A DNA stretch of 64,000 nt from Uloborus plumipes (Eukaryota; Arthropoda; Arachnida; Araneae; Uloboridae), in NCBI GenBank assembly GCA_038373865.1, contig JAXGGA010004446.1:24354-88353 (forward strand), written 5' to 3'. Both the position numbers and the translations under genes were made by a program. Below, in pieces: positions 1 to 10,543 of the stretch (position 1 is the stretch's first letter; every line of letters starts with the position of its first letter). Under the pieces are notes generated by a model. The model made no database searches. It was not told the origin of the DNA and saw only the letters and a program-made list of their open reading frames with translations.

Positions 1-1
1 A

Positions 2-2416
2 CACAAGTGGTTTTCGACCCTGGATTTAAAGAGCGGCTACTGGCAGGTGGAGATACACCCCGACGACCGAGAGAAGACGGCGTTTACAACCGGACAAGGC
101 TTGTGGCAGTTTAAAGTGATGCCCTTCGGCCTCTGCAATGCACCAGCCACGTTCGAGCGTCTTACGGAATCAGTGTTAAGAGGACTCTCTTATGAATCCT
201 GTCTTGTCTACTTGGACGACATCATCATCATAGGACGCAGTTTTGAGGAACATTTGGATAATCTTAGGAAGGTGCTGCAAAAGCTTAAGGAAGCCAACCT
301 GAAGTTAAGCCCGTCCAAATGTAATTTGTTCCGCCGTGAGGTGAACTACCTTGGTCACATTATCTCTTCCGAAGGTGTACGAACAGATCCAGATAAGGTA
401 TCTGCAGTCAAGAATTGGAGCCGCCCCGAAAATGTCCATCAGCTGCGAAGTTTCCTGGGGCTCTGCACGTACTACAGGAAGTTTGTGAAGGGTTTTTCCA
501 ACATTGCACGACCTTTGCATAAGCTGACGGAGAGCAAACAAAAATTTGAATGGTCCAAAGAATGCGAGGATGCATTTCTACAGCTGAAGGAGGCTTTAAC
601 ATCAACGCCTATTCTCTCTTATCCTCAGCCTGAAAAATCCTTCATACTTGACACTGATGCGAGCCACGAGAGTGTTGGAGCTGTTTTATCTCAAGAAATA
701 GACGGTAACGAACATGTCATTGCCTACTGGAGCAAATGCTTATCCAAGTCGGAGCGAAATTATTGTGTCACGAGAAAGGAATTGCTCGCCATAGTTAAAG
801 CTGTAGAACATTTCCATCATTACCTCTACGGCCGTAAATTCCTGCTCCGGACAGATCATGACTCTTTAACTTGGCTTTTGAATTTCAAGAATCCAGAGGG
901 CCAGGTAGCCAGGTGGATACAGCGGCTCCAGGAATATGACATCGAGATTAAGCACCGAAAAGGTTCGTCACACGGTAATGCTGACGCATTATCAAGAAGA
1001 CCTTGTTCCGAGAACTGCCATTATTGCTCCCGAATTGAGAAACAGTACGGGACGACAATCCCTACTGCCTGTCAAGTTACTGCTACTTCATCATCTTCAG
1101 ATCCTGATCCATGGAGTGACGACCAAGTTAGAAAAGATCAGCTTGAAGACCCAGACCTAAAGCCTATCATAGAGTTAATGGAAAAAGACAGTCGGCGACC
1201 TAGTTGGCAAGACATTTCTATCTACAGTCCTGCAACGAAAAGATACTGGGCTCTATGGAACTCTCTCCAGCTGCGAAATGGCGTCCTGTATCGGAAATGG
1301 GAATCTGACGATGGTAAAGCATTCAAATGGCAGTTACTCCTTCCCAGATCAAGAATTCCAGACGTTCTAAAGGAGTTGCACAGTAGTCCGACTGGAGGAC
1401 ATTTTGGTGTGTTGAAAACCCTCTGCAAGGTTCGAGAACGCTTCTTATGGAGCAAGGCGAAGGATGACGTAGAGAAGTGGTGTCATTCTTGTGACGCCTG
1501 TGCTGCCCGTAAAGGACCGAAGAGAAGAAGCCGCGGGAAGCTACATCTTTACAACGTAGGAGCTCCTTTCGAACGAATCGGGATCGACATTCTTGGTCCT
1601 CTACCGAAAACTACTGATGGGAACAAATACATTCTCGTTTCCATTGACTATTTCACCAAATGGCCCGAAGCATATTCCATTCCGGATCAAGAAGCTACCA
1701 CTGTAGCAGAAACTCTAGTCCAGCATTGGATCTCGAGATATGGGACACCTTTGCAGATCCACTCCGATCAGGGGAGAAACTTCATCTCTGCTGTGTTTAA
1801 GGGCCTATGTAAAATCCTCAAAATTGAGAAAACTCGAACGACACCACTACACCCACAATCGGACGGCATGGTGGAGAGATTCAACAGGACAATCCTTAAT
1901 AATCTCTCGCTTATGGTCTCCAAAAATCAACAGGATTGGGACAAGAAACTTCCTCTGTTCCTGCTGGCCTACCGCAGTGCTGTCCACGAGACCACCGGAT
2001 ATTCCCCATCACAGATGCTCTTCGGCCGAGAGCTTCGGCTACCTTGTGATCTCGTCTTCGGTCTCCCTCCAGATGCGCCTTCATCGCCTGAGGAATACGT
2101 CCAGGATCTCCAGGCCCGGTTGGAGGACGTTCATCACTTCGCACGGGAGCGAATCAACATCGCGACGGAGAAGATGAAGACCCGATACGACACAAGGTCC
2201 ACTGGTCATGACTTTCAAGAAGGTGACAAAGTATGGCTATGGAATCCCATCCGACGTAAAGGTCTGTCACCCAAATTGCAGTCGCATTGGGATGGACCTT
2301 ACACAGTTCTCCACCGGCTGAACGACGTCGTAGTGAGGATCCAGAAGTCATCACATTCAAAACCTAGGGTTGTCCATTATGATCGGCTAGCCCCATACTA
2401 TGGCCATAGTTCGTAA
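2..2416 (+). CDS. pol: Gypsy Pol polyprotein (RT-RNase H-integrase), 5' partial
   Basis: Reverse transcribes the element RNA and inserts the cDNA. The frame is open from base 2, so the true start is outside the window; residue numbers here count from the codon at 47. Reverse transcriptase: MPFGLCNAPATF near 25-36 and the catalytic YLDD at 55-58. RNase H: D204 (DTDAS), E245, D270 and D313 (NADALSR). Integrase: HHCC zinc-binding site with H445, H452, C482 and C485, then the DD35E core D514, D574 and E610 (35 residues between the last two). C-terminal GPY-type module: WDGPYTV, ending near the stop. No stop or frameshift is visible over about 800 residues. The fused RT-RNase H-integrase order is typical of Ty3/gypsy; I do not assign a clade. 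Confidence 0.95.
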   Translation, partial: HKWFSTLDLKSGYWQVEIHPDDREKTAFTTGQGLWQFKVMPFGLCNAPATFERLTESVLRGLSYESCLVYLDDIIIIGRSFEEHLDNLRKVLQKLKEANLKLSPSKCNLFRREVNYLGHIISSEGVRTDPDKVSAVKNWSRPENVHQLRSFLGLCTYYRKFVKGFSNIARPLHKLTESKQKFEWSKECEDAFLQLKEALTSTPILSYPQPEKSFILDTDASHESVGAVLSQEIDGNEHVIAYWSKCLSKSERNYCVTRKELLAIVKAVEHFHHYLYGRKFLLRTDHDSLTWLLNFKNPEGQVARWIQRLQEYDIEIKHRKGSSHGNADALSRRPCSENCHYCSRIEKQYGTTIPTACQVTATSSSSDPDPWSDDQVRKDQLEDPDLKPIIELMEKDSRRPSWQDISIYSPATKRYWALWNSLQLRNGVLYRKWESDDGKAFKWQLLLPRSRIPDVLKELHSSPTGGHFGVLKTLCKVRERFLWSKAKDDVEKWCHSCDACAARKGPKRRSRGKLHLYNVGAPFERIGIDILGPLPKTTDGNKYILVSIDYFTKWPEAYSIPDQEATTVAETLVQHWISRYGTPLQIHSDQGRNFISAVFKGLCKILKIEKTRTTPLHPQSDGMVERFNRTILNNLSLMVSKNQQDWDKKLPLFLLAYRSAVHETTGYSPSQMLFGRELRLPCDLVFGLPPDAPSSPEEYVQDLQARLEDVHHFARERINIATEKMKTRYDTRSTGHDFQEGDKVWLWNPIRRKGLSPKLQSHWDGPYTVLHRLNDVVVRIQKSSHSKPRVVHYDRLAPYYGHSS

Positions 2417-2951
2417 AGTAAATCTAAAGCTACCATGGTAATTTGTTTGTAAATTTTGTAAATAACTTTTGCCTTTAATTGTCTGTAATATTACTTCATC
2501 AATGTTATTATTTCTTTCATGTTCTCATTGTTATTGTTTATCATGTTTATGATTGGTCATCATGTAATGTGTGCATCTGTAAGTCTTCCCTTGCTTCCTT
2601 TCTGGGGATTGTACTGCCCGGGACGTGCAGTCCTTGGGAAGGGGGCAATGTTACAAATCTTGTAAATAGTTGTTGTTTTTCCTGCCTTGCATCATTTTCA
2701 TTAGTTTTGGTTTTATCTGACGTCATGTTGCAAAAGTATCTGAAGATATCACTTTTATCACTTGTATACCGGCCCCGTAACACTTTGTAGTTTTTACACT
2801 TGCCCTAACTTTAATAAGCGTGAAGACATTTTCGCTCGGAGTGGTGTTTTTCTTTTTATTTCTAGCGTTTTCTTGAATGAATTGTTTAAAGTTATGAATG
2901 ATTTGGAATATTCCAGATATTACTAGAAAGTTGTCGGGAATTCTTTCCGTG

Positions 2952-2987
2952 TATAAATAGCTGGCCTTGAACACAAGTCAGTCAGTT
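2952..2987 (+). promoter_or_regulatory. LTR core promoter: TATA box and TCAGT initiator
   Basis: TATAAATA at 2952-2959 is followed about 26-30 bases later by overlapping TCAGTC and TCAGTT (2978-2987), a match to the arthropod Inr. The spacing fits a pol II start marking the beginning of R. In the 3' LTR it could drive transcription outward, towards the receptor exons downstream. Confidence 0.6.
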
Positions 2988-3188
2988 ATTTTCAGATTTG
3001 ATTCTGGTGACTCGTTTTTCATCCGCTTGGGCGGGTGGTCGTTTTGCTTTTGTAATTGCTTAATTACTGTTCACGTTTGATACGTGGTGCTGAGTTACTG
3101 TTGAGAGTACAGTGTACTGTTGGCTGCCTAATTGCTGATGTTTAGCAATTGTTTTCTGCTCTTATTGTAAATAGTGTACATACTTGTA

Positions 3189-3194
3189 AATAAA
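3189..3194 (+). terminator. LTR polyadenylation signal AATAAA
   Basis: AATAAA sits about 70 bases before the LTR end and downstream of the predicted start, as expected for the R/U5 processing site. Confidence 0.5.
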
Positions 3195-3260
3195 TTTATA
3201 GTTACTTCCTCAAGATTGGAATGCTCATTTGAAGAAAGTTGAAGGTGCTACGGACTCGTT

Positions 3261-3263
<3 letters not shown>

Positions 3264-3348
<85 letters not shown>
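3264..3348. repeat. (TA)n microsatellite abutting the LTR
   Basis: About 85 bases of pure alternating T and A directly after the LTR end. The alternating YIYIYI reading frames over it are artefacts. Such a tract can extrude cruciforms and is variable in length. Confidence 0.95.
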
Positions 3349-3355
<7 letters not shown>

Positions 3356-3623
3356 GCTACCAGTGAGATAGATATACTTAGCTTCATTTTAATTTTCTTT
3401 GCATTTAGCTCTACAACGGCTTTTTTTAATTGACTGAACTCCAAATTAAAAAAAATTAAATCTTTGTAATAACTGTAGGCAAAAAAATGCTATGTATTTG
3501 TTTAAATAAGCATCCATCAATATTCTCTTACTAATTAACGAAGAGTAATCATCACGTAGTACGACTCATACTATCCATACTTCAATATTTTCCCAAATCT
3601 GAAATTGTCTAGTAATAAACAAA

Positions 3624-4185
3624 CAGAGAACTCTCACTTATACGCCACCTCATTTATGCGCCTTTTTCACTTATACGACGATTTTAAATGGTCCCAGCAC
3701 ATTTAATAGCAAAATAATGATAGTATCATTCGTTTATATGTCACTCTAAAGATAAATATTTCACTTATGCGCTGATTTTTCCCTAAAATGTAAAAAAAAA
3801 ATAATTTATTTTCTTTAAAAAATAAGAATGTTTCTTCTTTTCCCTCTCTAATCTTTCGCCCTTATTGTTCACGGAAGACATTTAATCCGCATGAACTAGA
3901 GTTCGGAGAGGCACAATTACTTATTATGGATCATTTTAAAGGGAACAGTTTGTAATTAGGTATTCTACAATTTTTGTTTTCTCTTTATCATTGTAGTTAC
4001 GCTATAGTAATTGCTAAACCGTGGTAATATGTCCCTTTTCTATAGAAATAATCTTATTCATTTTCTCATTAGAAACTATGTTGCGTTTTAGTCCTTTAAA
4101 TAGGCTTGTTCACTTATACGTCTCTTCCACTTATGCGCCTTTTTCTGTTGGTCTCTTGGGCCGGCGCATAAGTGAGAGTTCACTA
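3624..4185. mobile_element. pogo/Tigger-like non-autonomous DNA element
   Basis: Inverted ends of about 22 bases: the left reads GAACTCTCACTTATACGCC (3628-) and the right, on the other strand, GAACTCTCACTTATGCGCC. Related CACTTATACG / CACTTATGCGC motifs recur just inside both ends, giving a subterminal repeat structure. At about 560 bp it has no transposase frame. The CAGTGAACTCTC-like termini resemble those of pogo/Tigger elements, from memory of that group. It lies in the receptor intron. Confidence 0.65.
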
Positions 4186-4406
4186 TATATCGAAACATTC
4201 TTTAAATACATAAACATTTCGTGGCTTTTAACCAGATGTACAGGCATTATGCATATACTGCTTGCATATTTTAAGAAAGACTATGGGTAAAATAATAACT
4301 TATTAATTTTAATTCAGGATTTTATTAGATATCAGGTATATAAGCAAATACTTTAAAGTGAAAGAAAATATATGCATTACATCTAATAAATAATTAATAT
4401 TTTCAG

Positions 4407-4535
4407 ATGACGTATGGCAGCTAAGTATAAGTCCAACGGTACTGATACTTTGTGGTGTAGTGGGTGGCATCTTTCTGGTCATTCTCCTAATCATCTTAGT
4501 TATTAAAATGCATATAATAAGAAGAAAACGCAAAG
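4407..4535 (+). CDS. Receptor gene, transmembrane exon
   Basis: Acceptor TTTTCAG at 4400-4406 and donor GTAAGT from 4536. The exon starts in phase 1 (first two bases complete a codon begun upstream, Asp if that base is G). It encodes a juxtamembrane WQLSISP, a hydrophobic helix of about 24 residues (VLILCGVVGGIFLVILLIIL region) and the basic anchor KMHIIRRKRK, so the protein is type I with its N-terminus outside. Small residues GVVGG in the helix could pack with a partner helix. The upstream ectodomain exons are not in the window. Phase-1 borders around a membrane exon are common in Ig/FN3 adhesion receptors; nephrin- or sidestep-like proteins are my best guess, not an identification. Confidence 0.85.
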
Positions 4536-4885
4536 GTAAGTTTAAAATTGTGTCTCAGCAATGATAATTTTATCAGAAAATCGAATATATGATGCATTGT
4601 GGTTGTCATTGCTTAATGTTACTGAAACAAACTTGCGCGCTCGTGTGTTTATGCGTGTGTGTGTGTGTGCATGTGCTACATACATTTAAACTATGTGGAT
4701 AACATTATGCTAATTGTATGAGTATAAATATTTTGACAGTAAGAAGGGACTAATATGAATAATATTCTTGAACTAAATAAATACATTTTTATCACATTAC
4801 CAATTCTAAATGAAGGCTCCTGCAGAATCAAAATAAATACTTATTACCTCAAACACTATAAACATTAGCATTATTACAAGTTTAA

Positions 4886-5392
4886 CCCATTAATGCCTAG
4901 CGTCCCTTTTTAGGGACGGTCCAAAAAGGGGTCTGAATTTCCCCAAAATGAACATTTCAACCAAATAAGAGTGTTCAATTAGTACCTTGGTATTTTTTCG
5001 ATTCGTTATTAACAAATTGCAGCACATAACCATTGTAAAATGTGTTCTGTAGTAGTTTTAACATAATCTTTATCGAAAATGACATCGTTCACAATCTCAA
5101 GAAGTTTTCAAAGTTATTCCCAGTTTCCCAGTTTATGTGAATTGCTGATTTTATTTCTTCTTATAAAATGTCTTTTTAAATATTATATCGTAGGCAAAAA
5201 AAAAAAAAACATAGTAAAAAAAGTATGTACCCTCTGGGGTCTATCGAAACTTTTAAGGGGCAATTCTTCTTTCGTTAATACAAAAATTATTTTTTACATA
5301 ATATTTTTTTAATTATTTTTCCTGTCCCTTAAACACTGTTTGTAACCAGTATACAAAATATCTTTGGAAAAAAAATGTCAGGCATTAATGGG
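4886..5392. mobile_element. piggyBac-like TTAA-flanked non-autonomous element
   Basis: Flanked by TTAA at 4882-4885 and 5393-5396. The ends are inverted: CCCATTAATGCCTAGC on the left and CCCATTAATGCCTGAC on the opposite strand at the right. TTAA duplications with CCC...GGG ends are the piggyBac hallmark. Just inside the left end GTCCCTTTTTAGGGAC forms a hairpin. There is no transposase frame in its 507 bp. A broken second copy lies at 13543. Confidence 0.8.
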
Positions 5393-6636
5393 TTAAACTG
5401 GCAAGAATTACCTGAAAACATTTTAAAGTTATAAAGAAGGTAGTTTAAAACATTTGAAAAAACTAGTGCTTGCTGAAAAGCAACATGTTAAAAAAAATGT
5501 GCCATAAAACCAAATAAACTTGCTTTTAAACTCAAAAAACTCTCAGTATGTTGAGTAAAATGCATTTCGCTTTTATAAATGTCAATGCTTTATTAAACTT
5601 GAAAAAAGGCATTATTTATTTGACTGTCCTTTCAAATGTTTTTTTTTCCTTAACTTCAGTTTATCTCACCAAAAATGACTTAATATAATTTAAAATAGGA
5701 AACATTTCCTTTTAAATTCTTTCAGCAATATTCCTTACCCAAAATAGGTTGCAATTTGCGTGTCTTATTGCAGTCAGTATTAAACTTTATGTAAAACCTA
5801 AATCCTCGTCTATTCGAGAATAATTCAAAGGCTGCTCATTAGTTCGCGAATATATTTTAAGTTTTCATGATATGCGCATTTAGTTTTATTTTTCAAGCAT
5901 AAGCAATTATAAAATCATTACTTTAAATAATCAAAAGTGTTCAAAATAAATTGATATATATTTCATTTGTTCATATGATGATCCTGTATGCTGTCATATT
6001 GTTGAAAGTTTGGCAAAGTTTAATGAATGTTATGATCCATGCAAATAAAATAGATATTTTAAAAATAAATGTTTATATTTTTCTGAATACAAAAGATACT
6101 TTCATGAAAATCTATAAAAGAACTATTCATTATAAGTTAACTGCGTGTTGACATTTACAGCTATCTACGATGACGGATAATTAAAAAACGTTTTTGCTTG
6201 CTTCAATTGTCTGCTGCTCCCTCCCCTCTCCAATGTATGAGTAATTTTATTTTATTTTATTAAGGGAGGGGGGGTGTAATTTAGCGCCTGTATTTTATTC
6301 TACAAAAATTACAAAAAAAAAATATTCTCCTTTGTCTCAAGATTTTTCTTTTCAGTTTTAAGTTTTTGAAAGTGATAGTTTTATTTTGTATCTACCACTA
6401 TACACAGTATATTTATTGACTCAACGTATTTATGAGAAGAGTATTATGAAAGAAGCAAAGTGTGAGATAAAATTGCGTGCCAGAAACATTTTGCACGTCT
6501 AAAAACGATTTTTTTCCGTTTTTCTATTTTTGCTTTGCATTTGATTCGTGCATATTATACTATTGTCTACAAATATTAACAATTACAACAGTATTTTCAT
6601 TATATTTATTTGTTTCTATGTTTTATATTCTTCCAG
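5393..6636 (+). other. Receptor intron, remainder
   Basis: AT-rich sequence with poly-A and poly-T runs and a short G-rich run at about 6265-6275. I see no repeat ends, RNA gene or credible exon before the acceptor TTCTTCCAG at 6628-6636. Confidence 0.5.
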
Positions 6637-6664
6637 ATCATCCACCTATAACTGGCAATGAAAA
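6637..6664 (+). CDS. Receptor gene, 28-nt microexon
   Basis: Lies between acceptor TTCTTCCAG and donor GTAAGT. It joins in phase: the G carried from the previous exon plus AT gives Asp, and the peptide is DHPPITGNE followed by a split Lys codon completed in the next exon. At 28 nt it is not a multiple of three, so skipping it would shift the frame of the tail. Neither flanking exon can be joined in frame without it, which is the main reason for calling it. Confidence 0.75.
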
Positions 6665-7890
6665 GTAAGTAATGTTTCCCAAAACATTTACTTTTTTTAT
6701 GTTAAAAATTAAACCATTGAAGAACCATTGCATATATTCTAATAATAATACAAAACTAAAGCAATACGAAAAGTACATTCTATAATGATTTTCATCAAGT
6801 GTATGCTGATTTTTTCCTAAATCAATGAATTTCTCTATTTATTTAACCAAATATTTTTAAATTGATTACTATCATATTTCTGCAAATTTAACATTATTTA
6901 AAAAATGTCTTATGCTGGTACAAGGATAAGAAAAAAATACAAATATCGAATGAAAATTCAATAAATTTAATGAGAATTATGAAATACTAGTTTTTAAATT
7001 TGCTGAAATTTTTCTCCAACGTTTTAAGCTTAAAAAAATAAATTTAAAGCAGCTTTATTTCTATAAATTCAAAACTCTAAATTTATAAACCTCTTCTTAA
7101 AACATATGCATTAGAAAATTTATCGTGATGAAAACTATTTTACACTAAACTGTGAGTCCCTTCTTTTCCTTCGGGCTCCAGAAAATTAATTTCAAATTTG
7201 AGAATAATTAAACGTAAAGTTGAGCTCTGCAAACTTTAATAATTTCTATTTTAATAAACTGTATCGTTTATGCAGACACGAATAGCGGGGAATAAGAATA
7301 GGTAAATTGAGCATTTTGTTCATTTAATAAGGAGACTGAAACTCTAAGTTCGGTACAGCTGCAAATACGACCTCCTAATTTAAAATTGCGCTTTAGATAA
7401 AATAAATATTAAATACTGTCAACACATTTTTTTTCTGTTTCTACTAAGGTATTTATTTATCACAAGTGCCTACACTGTGTGTTAGTTAATATTTATACCT
7501 CTGGTTTTAAGGCAACGGTTGCATTAAACACTTTCTGTAGCTTGACCATTCCCAGCCAAATTATTATTATTATTATTATTATTATTCTTGTTGTTGTTGT
7601 TGTCGTTGTCGTTGTCGTCGTCGTCATTGTCATTGTCATTATTATTATTATTATTATTATTAATAAATGAAGTTCAAATCAGAAGGACAACAGCTGTTTT
7701 GCGTTGATTTGCAAACCTTCATCGACTTGATTTTCACTGTAATGAATACTAAAACGTGTCTAATAAATAATAACTTTAAAACGTATTCTAAGTAACATTT
7801 GTAATATAAAGTCAATAATGTGTATACATGTGCAATGGAAAAGCTTTTTTTTTTTTTTCTATGTTAAATAAATGCTTATAAATTTTCAAG
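6665..7890 (+). other. Receptor intron with a trinucleotide repeat
   Basis: AT-rich intron from donor GTAAGTAATG to acceptor AATTTTCAAG. The only structure seen is the compound microsatellite listed separately. Confidence 0.55.
7559..7668. repeat. Compound trinucleotide microsatellite
   Basis: About 110 bases that pass from (ATT)n through (GTT)n and (GTC)n back to (ATT)n, a graded pattern made by single-base changes within one three-base repeat. The hydrophobic I/V frame across it is not a gene. Confidence 0.9.
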
Positions 7891-7985
7891 GTCTCTGCAA
7901 AATTCTGAAAAGTCAGGAGATAATTGTTCGGAAGGCTGTCCGTGTTCTGGACGTGAAGAAGAAAAAGTTAGAGAAAACATCCCAG
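7891..7985 (+). CDS. Receptor gene, cytoplasmic exon with CSEGCPC cluster
   Basis: Acceptor TTTTCAAG and donor GTTAGA, a weak but usable GT site. Read in the phase left by the microexon it gives SLQNSEKSGDNCSEGCPC and then a charged SGREEEKVRENIP stretch, with one base left over. The three cysteines within seven residues close to the membrane could be acylated or bind metal; this is inference. The sequence is polar and low in complexity, as in an unstructured cytoplasmic tail. Confidence 0.78.
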
Positions 7986-10152
7986 GTTAGATTTATTTAG
8001 TGGGAGTTTAAAATTGCGTCATACGGTACAAGACAAAACAGTACAGGGCAAACGATTCAATCGTTGCCGTTGTTATAAATTGATGTTATGTAACTAGTTA
8101 ACAGAAGTCCATTTCCATTACTGATTTTTATATCAATCTGAAATTTGTTTTAAGTTAAAAAAATACTAACTTTAACGTGATGGGGGTGTTGAGAACGTAT
8201 ATAGTAATTGTATCAATGCATTTCTCCATAAAGTTAAAATTTATACAACTGGATTCATTAACCTGAATCTTAAATGGTTTAACAGTATCAAAATTAAGTT
8301 CTAGTGTTTGTGGTAGCATACATTTGCATTTTTATATAATAATTGAAATACATTTTACATTCGCAACAGCTACAACTACTTTTTTTCGTTTCTGGTAACT
8401 GCTCAAAAGTGAAATACCTACTTCTTTTGTGTAACAAAATATTTGGAAGTTGTATTATTATTTGTTTCCTTTTTCGGTTCCAAGTAATTAAAAGTAAAGC
8501 TAAATCTTTAAACTATATATGTGTTTTATTATTGTTATCTGTTTAAAATTATTTTTTTAACTAAATATTTGTATACAAATCGTTTCTTAGCGTTTATTTT
8601 TAATGTTTTTGGATTGGAAACTTTTGGTAAAAATATTTGGTATAATTAACTTGTTAGTTTGTTTCTTCTACTTAACCAGTTTTGTTGCGTTTAAAACTTT
8701 ACAAATACCACTAAAACATAATGCCAACAACCTTAGAAAAAGTTTTATGTTTCCATGCAAGAAAATTACAGAGCATTTTCAAACACAAAGCTTTTTCAAA
8801 TAAAGAGACTATTTTATTGTCAAAATTCTTTTTGATTCCTAAAAAGATAAAATGGCGGATTTGAAACTTCGTTTTGCTTAAGACAATCTTGGAAGAAATG
8901 TCCCATAGTAGAGAATTACTGTTGAGATACGCTAAAATAGGGTCGTTTAGTTTCAGAAATTCGTTTTTAGTCACAAAATTGCTTTTTTAATTCGAAATAC
9001 TATACTAAGACTCATAAAATAGTTTGAAAAAAAATCAAAACATATATACTTAGAAGTTTGATTTTCTTAAATAGTATACTGTTTTCTTACATCCCTAATT
9101 TGATCATTTTGTTTTTAGAACAAATGATAGAAAAATGTTCAATTTTTCCTTCACCACTACGAAATTCCTATTGCCACCAAAGCAACCTAGATCTCTAAAA
9201 TATCTCAACTGTTCTTTCTTAGTTGTCTTGTTTACATAAACAATTTTGAGCACCTGTTGTTTTCACGCGGATTAATCTAGCGTTTTATCGCAAACCAGAA
9301 GACGGCAGGAAAAGTAATATGTTTGCAAAGGTTTTAGTGTTTCTACAAATATAAAAATACACGCATTTAGTTTTTTTAACTTAGATTTAAATTGAAAAGA
9401 TATTTTTTCTAGGATAATCCAGGCAATTTGCTTTCGAAATTATTTTTGCATTTAAAGTTGAAGTTGTCCGTGATCCCTAAGAAAGAAGTTTCAAGTGCTT
9501 ACATTATAATTAATGACTCTTTTTATAAAAATTTAAATGTTACAGCTGCTTATATTTGACATTAATTATACAGAGTGGTCCAAAAATAGGGATACCCCCA
9601 TTCCCCTACCGTTGTTTTCAGCATCACGTTAATTATAGTGTCATGCTTGAGACACATATTACTTTGTGGTCTTAAAAATCCTGAGAACATCGGCAGAACA
9701 TTATTCATAACCACACACAGCCAAATTCTGCGCTATATCATTCGAAACTCTCCGAAAGGTCCCCAGCAGCGCAGCCAAAAAATATCTTCTGGGTGGGTGT
9801 TTTTTTTTTTTCATATCTGCCATTTTTATACAGAGTGACATATAATAATTAACTTATAAAATTAAAATGAATTAACACAAGAACCGTTACAGATGTTGCA
9901 GTATCTTTTTCATTGAGCATCTAAAAGGAAATTAATGTAATGAAAGCATCTGAGAGAACACGACACAGAATTCAGCTGTGTTACGACATAGATGGTGTTC
10001 TGCCGATGACTCAAAAGACTTCAAACTGACCGTTTGAGAAATCTTCGCCCAAGACTAATTTAATGTTCAAAATAAAAAGGAGGATGCATTCCGCTTTCTA
10101 AGCACTCGTGAACCTAAAAGTTTATAGAGGAAAGATTACAATTTTGACAGCC
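7986..10152 (+). other. Receptor intron, left part
   Basis: No recognisable exon or RNA gene. Two TATACAGAGTG motifs in the same orientation (about 9569 and 9828) bracket some 260 bases with a more mixed base composition, perhaps an old repeat fragment that I cannot place. Confidence 0.45.
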
Positions 10153-10543
10153 CAATTTACAAATACAAATACAAATGCGACGACCAGCAGCTGGCTCTGA
10201 GCCCAACTGGGCTGGTCCTAGTCAAATTAAAGACCCCAATGAAGATCAATGGCCCTCTTAAAGCTATCTACTCCATTGCTCCTTACCGCCTCTTCCGGTA
10301 AACTGTTCCAAGTTCCCACTACCCTGCTAAAGTAGTAATTTTTTCGAATTTCCAGGTTAGCCTGAGGTTTAAACAGCTTAAAACAATGACCCCTTGTCCT
10401 GCTTTCCGTGCAAAAATCCAACCCTGCAACATCGTTCATTTTAATAAATTTAAATAACTGAATCATGTCCCCTCTGGTTCTCCTTTGCTCACGACTATAC
10501 ATATTAAGCATTCTAAGTCTGGAATCATAGTCTAGATTAGAAA
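10153..10543 (-). mobile_element. CR1/jockey-type LINE, 3' end (truncated)
   Basis: On the minus strand an open stretch encodes the last part of a LINE ORF2: RLRMLNMYS, RRTRGDMIQLFKF, YYFSRVVGTWNSLPEE and SFKRAIDLHW, which follow in the order usual for the C-terminus of CR1/jockey-like reverse transcriptases. After the stop comes a GC-richer 3' untranslated tail that ends in short repeats of ATTTGT, the expected 3' signature. The 5' part is missing, as in most LINE copies. It lies antisense in the receptor intron. Confidence 0.8.
10227..10541 (-). pseudogene. LINE ORF2 C-terminal fragment
   Basis: About 104 residues of the reverse-transcriptase polyprotein tail, open from LDYDSRLRMLN to the natural stop. 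No catalytic domain remains, so it cannot act on its own. The conserved core is W-N-S-L-P-E-E followed by a short basic end. Confidence 0.75.

Larger units (their letters stand above)
1..3263 (+). mobile_element. Ty3/gypsy LTR retrotransposon, 3' part (pol and 3' LTR)
   Basis: The window opens inside a gypsy-type element. Seen in order: the reverse transcriptase through integrase part of pol, a short untranslated stretch, a purine tract (GGGAAGGGGG at 2636-2645) and a 615-bp LTR starting TGTTAC and ending GTTACA. The gag region, 5' LTR and start of pol lie outside the window. No envelope-like gene follows pol. The downstream target-site copy cannot be read because the LTR runs straight into a (TA)n tract. 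The element has the same orientation as the receptor gene whose transmembrane exon starts about 1.1 kb further on, so it probably sits in one of that gene's introns. The open pol suggests a young insertion. Confidence 0.93.
2649..3263 (+). repeat. 3' LTR of the gypsy element
   Basis: Begins TGTTACAAAT directly after the purine tract and ends CTCGTTACA, giving TGT...ACA termini. It contains a TATA box, an arthropod-type initiator and a polyadenylation signal in the order expected for U3-R-U5. Its 5' partner is outside the window, so the borders rest on the termini, the purine tract and the abrupt change to (TA)n. Confidence 0.85.

Noticed and set aside
3239..3444. Two frames of alternating Tyr-Ile across the (TA)n tract (also at 61813-62212 and 63387-63682)
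   Set aside because: Pure products of translating a dinucleotide repeat; no other coding evidence.
7479..7670. 63-codon frame of Ile and Val runs
   Set aside because: Translation of the ATT/GTT/GTC microsatellite inside the receptor intron.
9569..9840. Block between two TATACAGAGTG motifs as a transposon
   Set aside because: Motifs are in direct, not inverted, orientation and no duplication or coding part could be seen.
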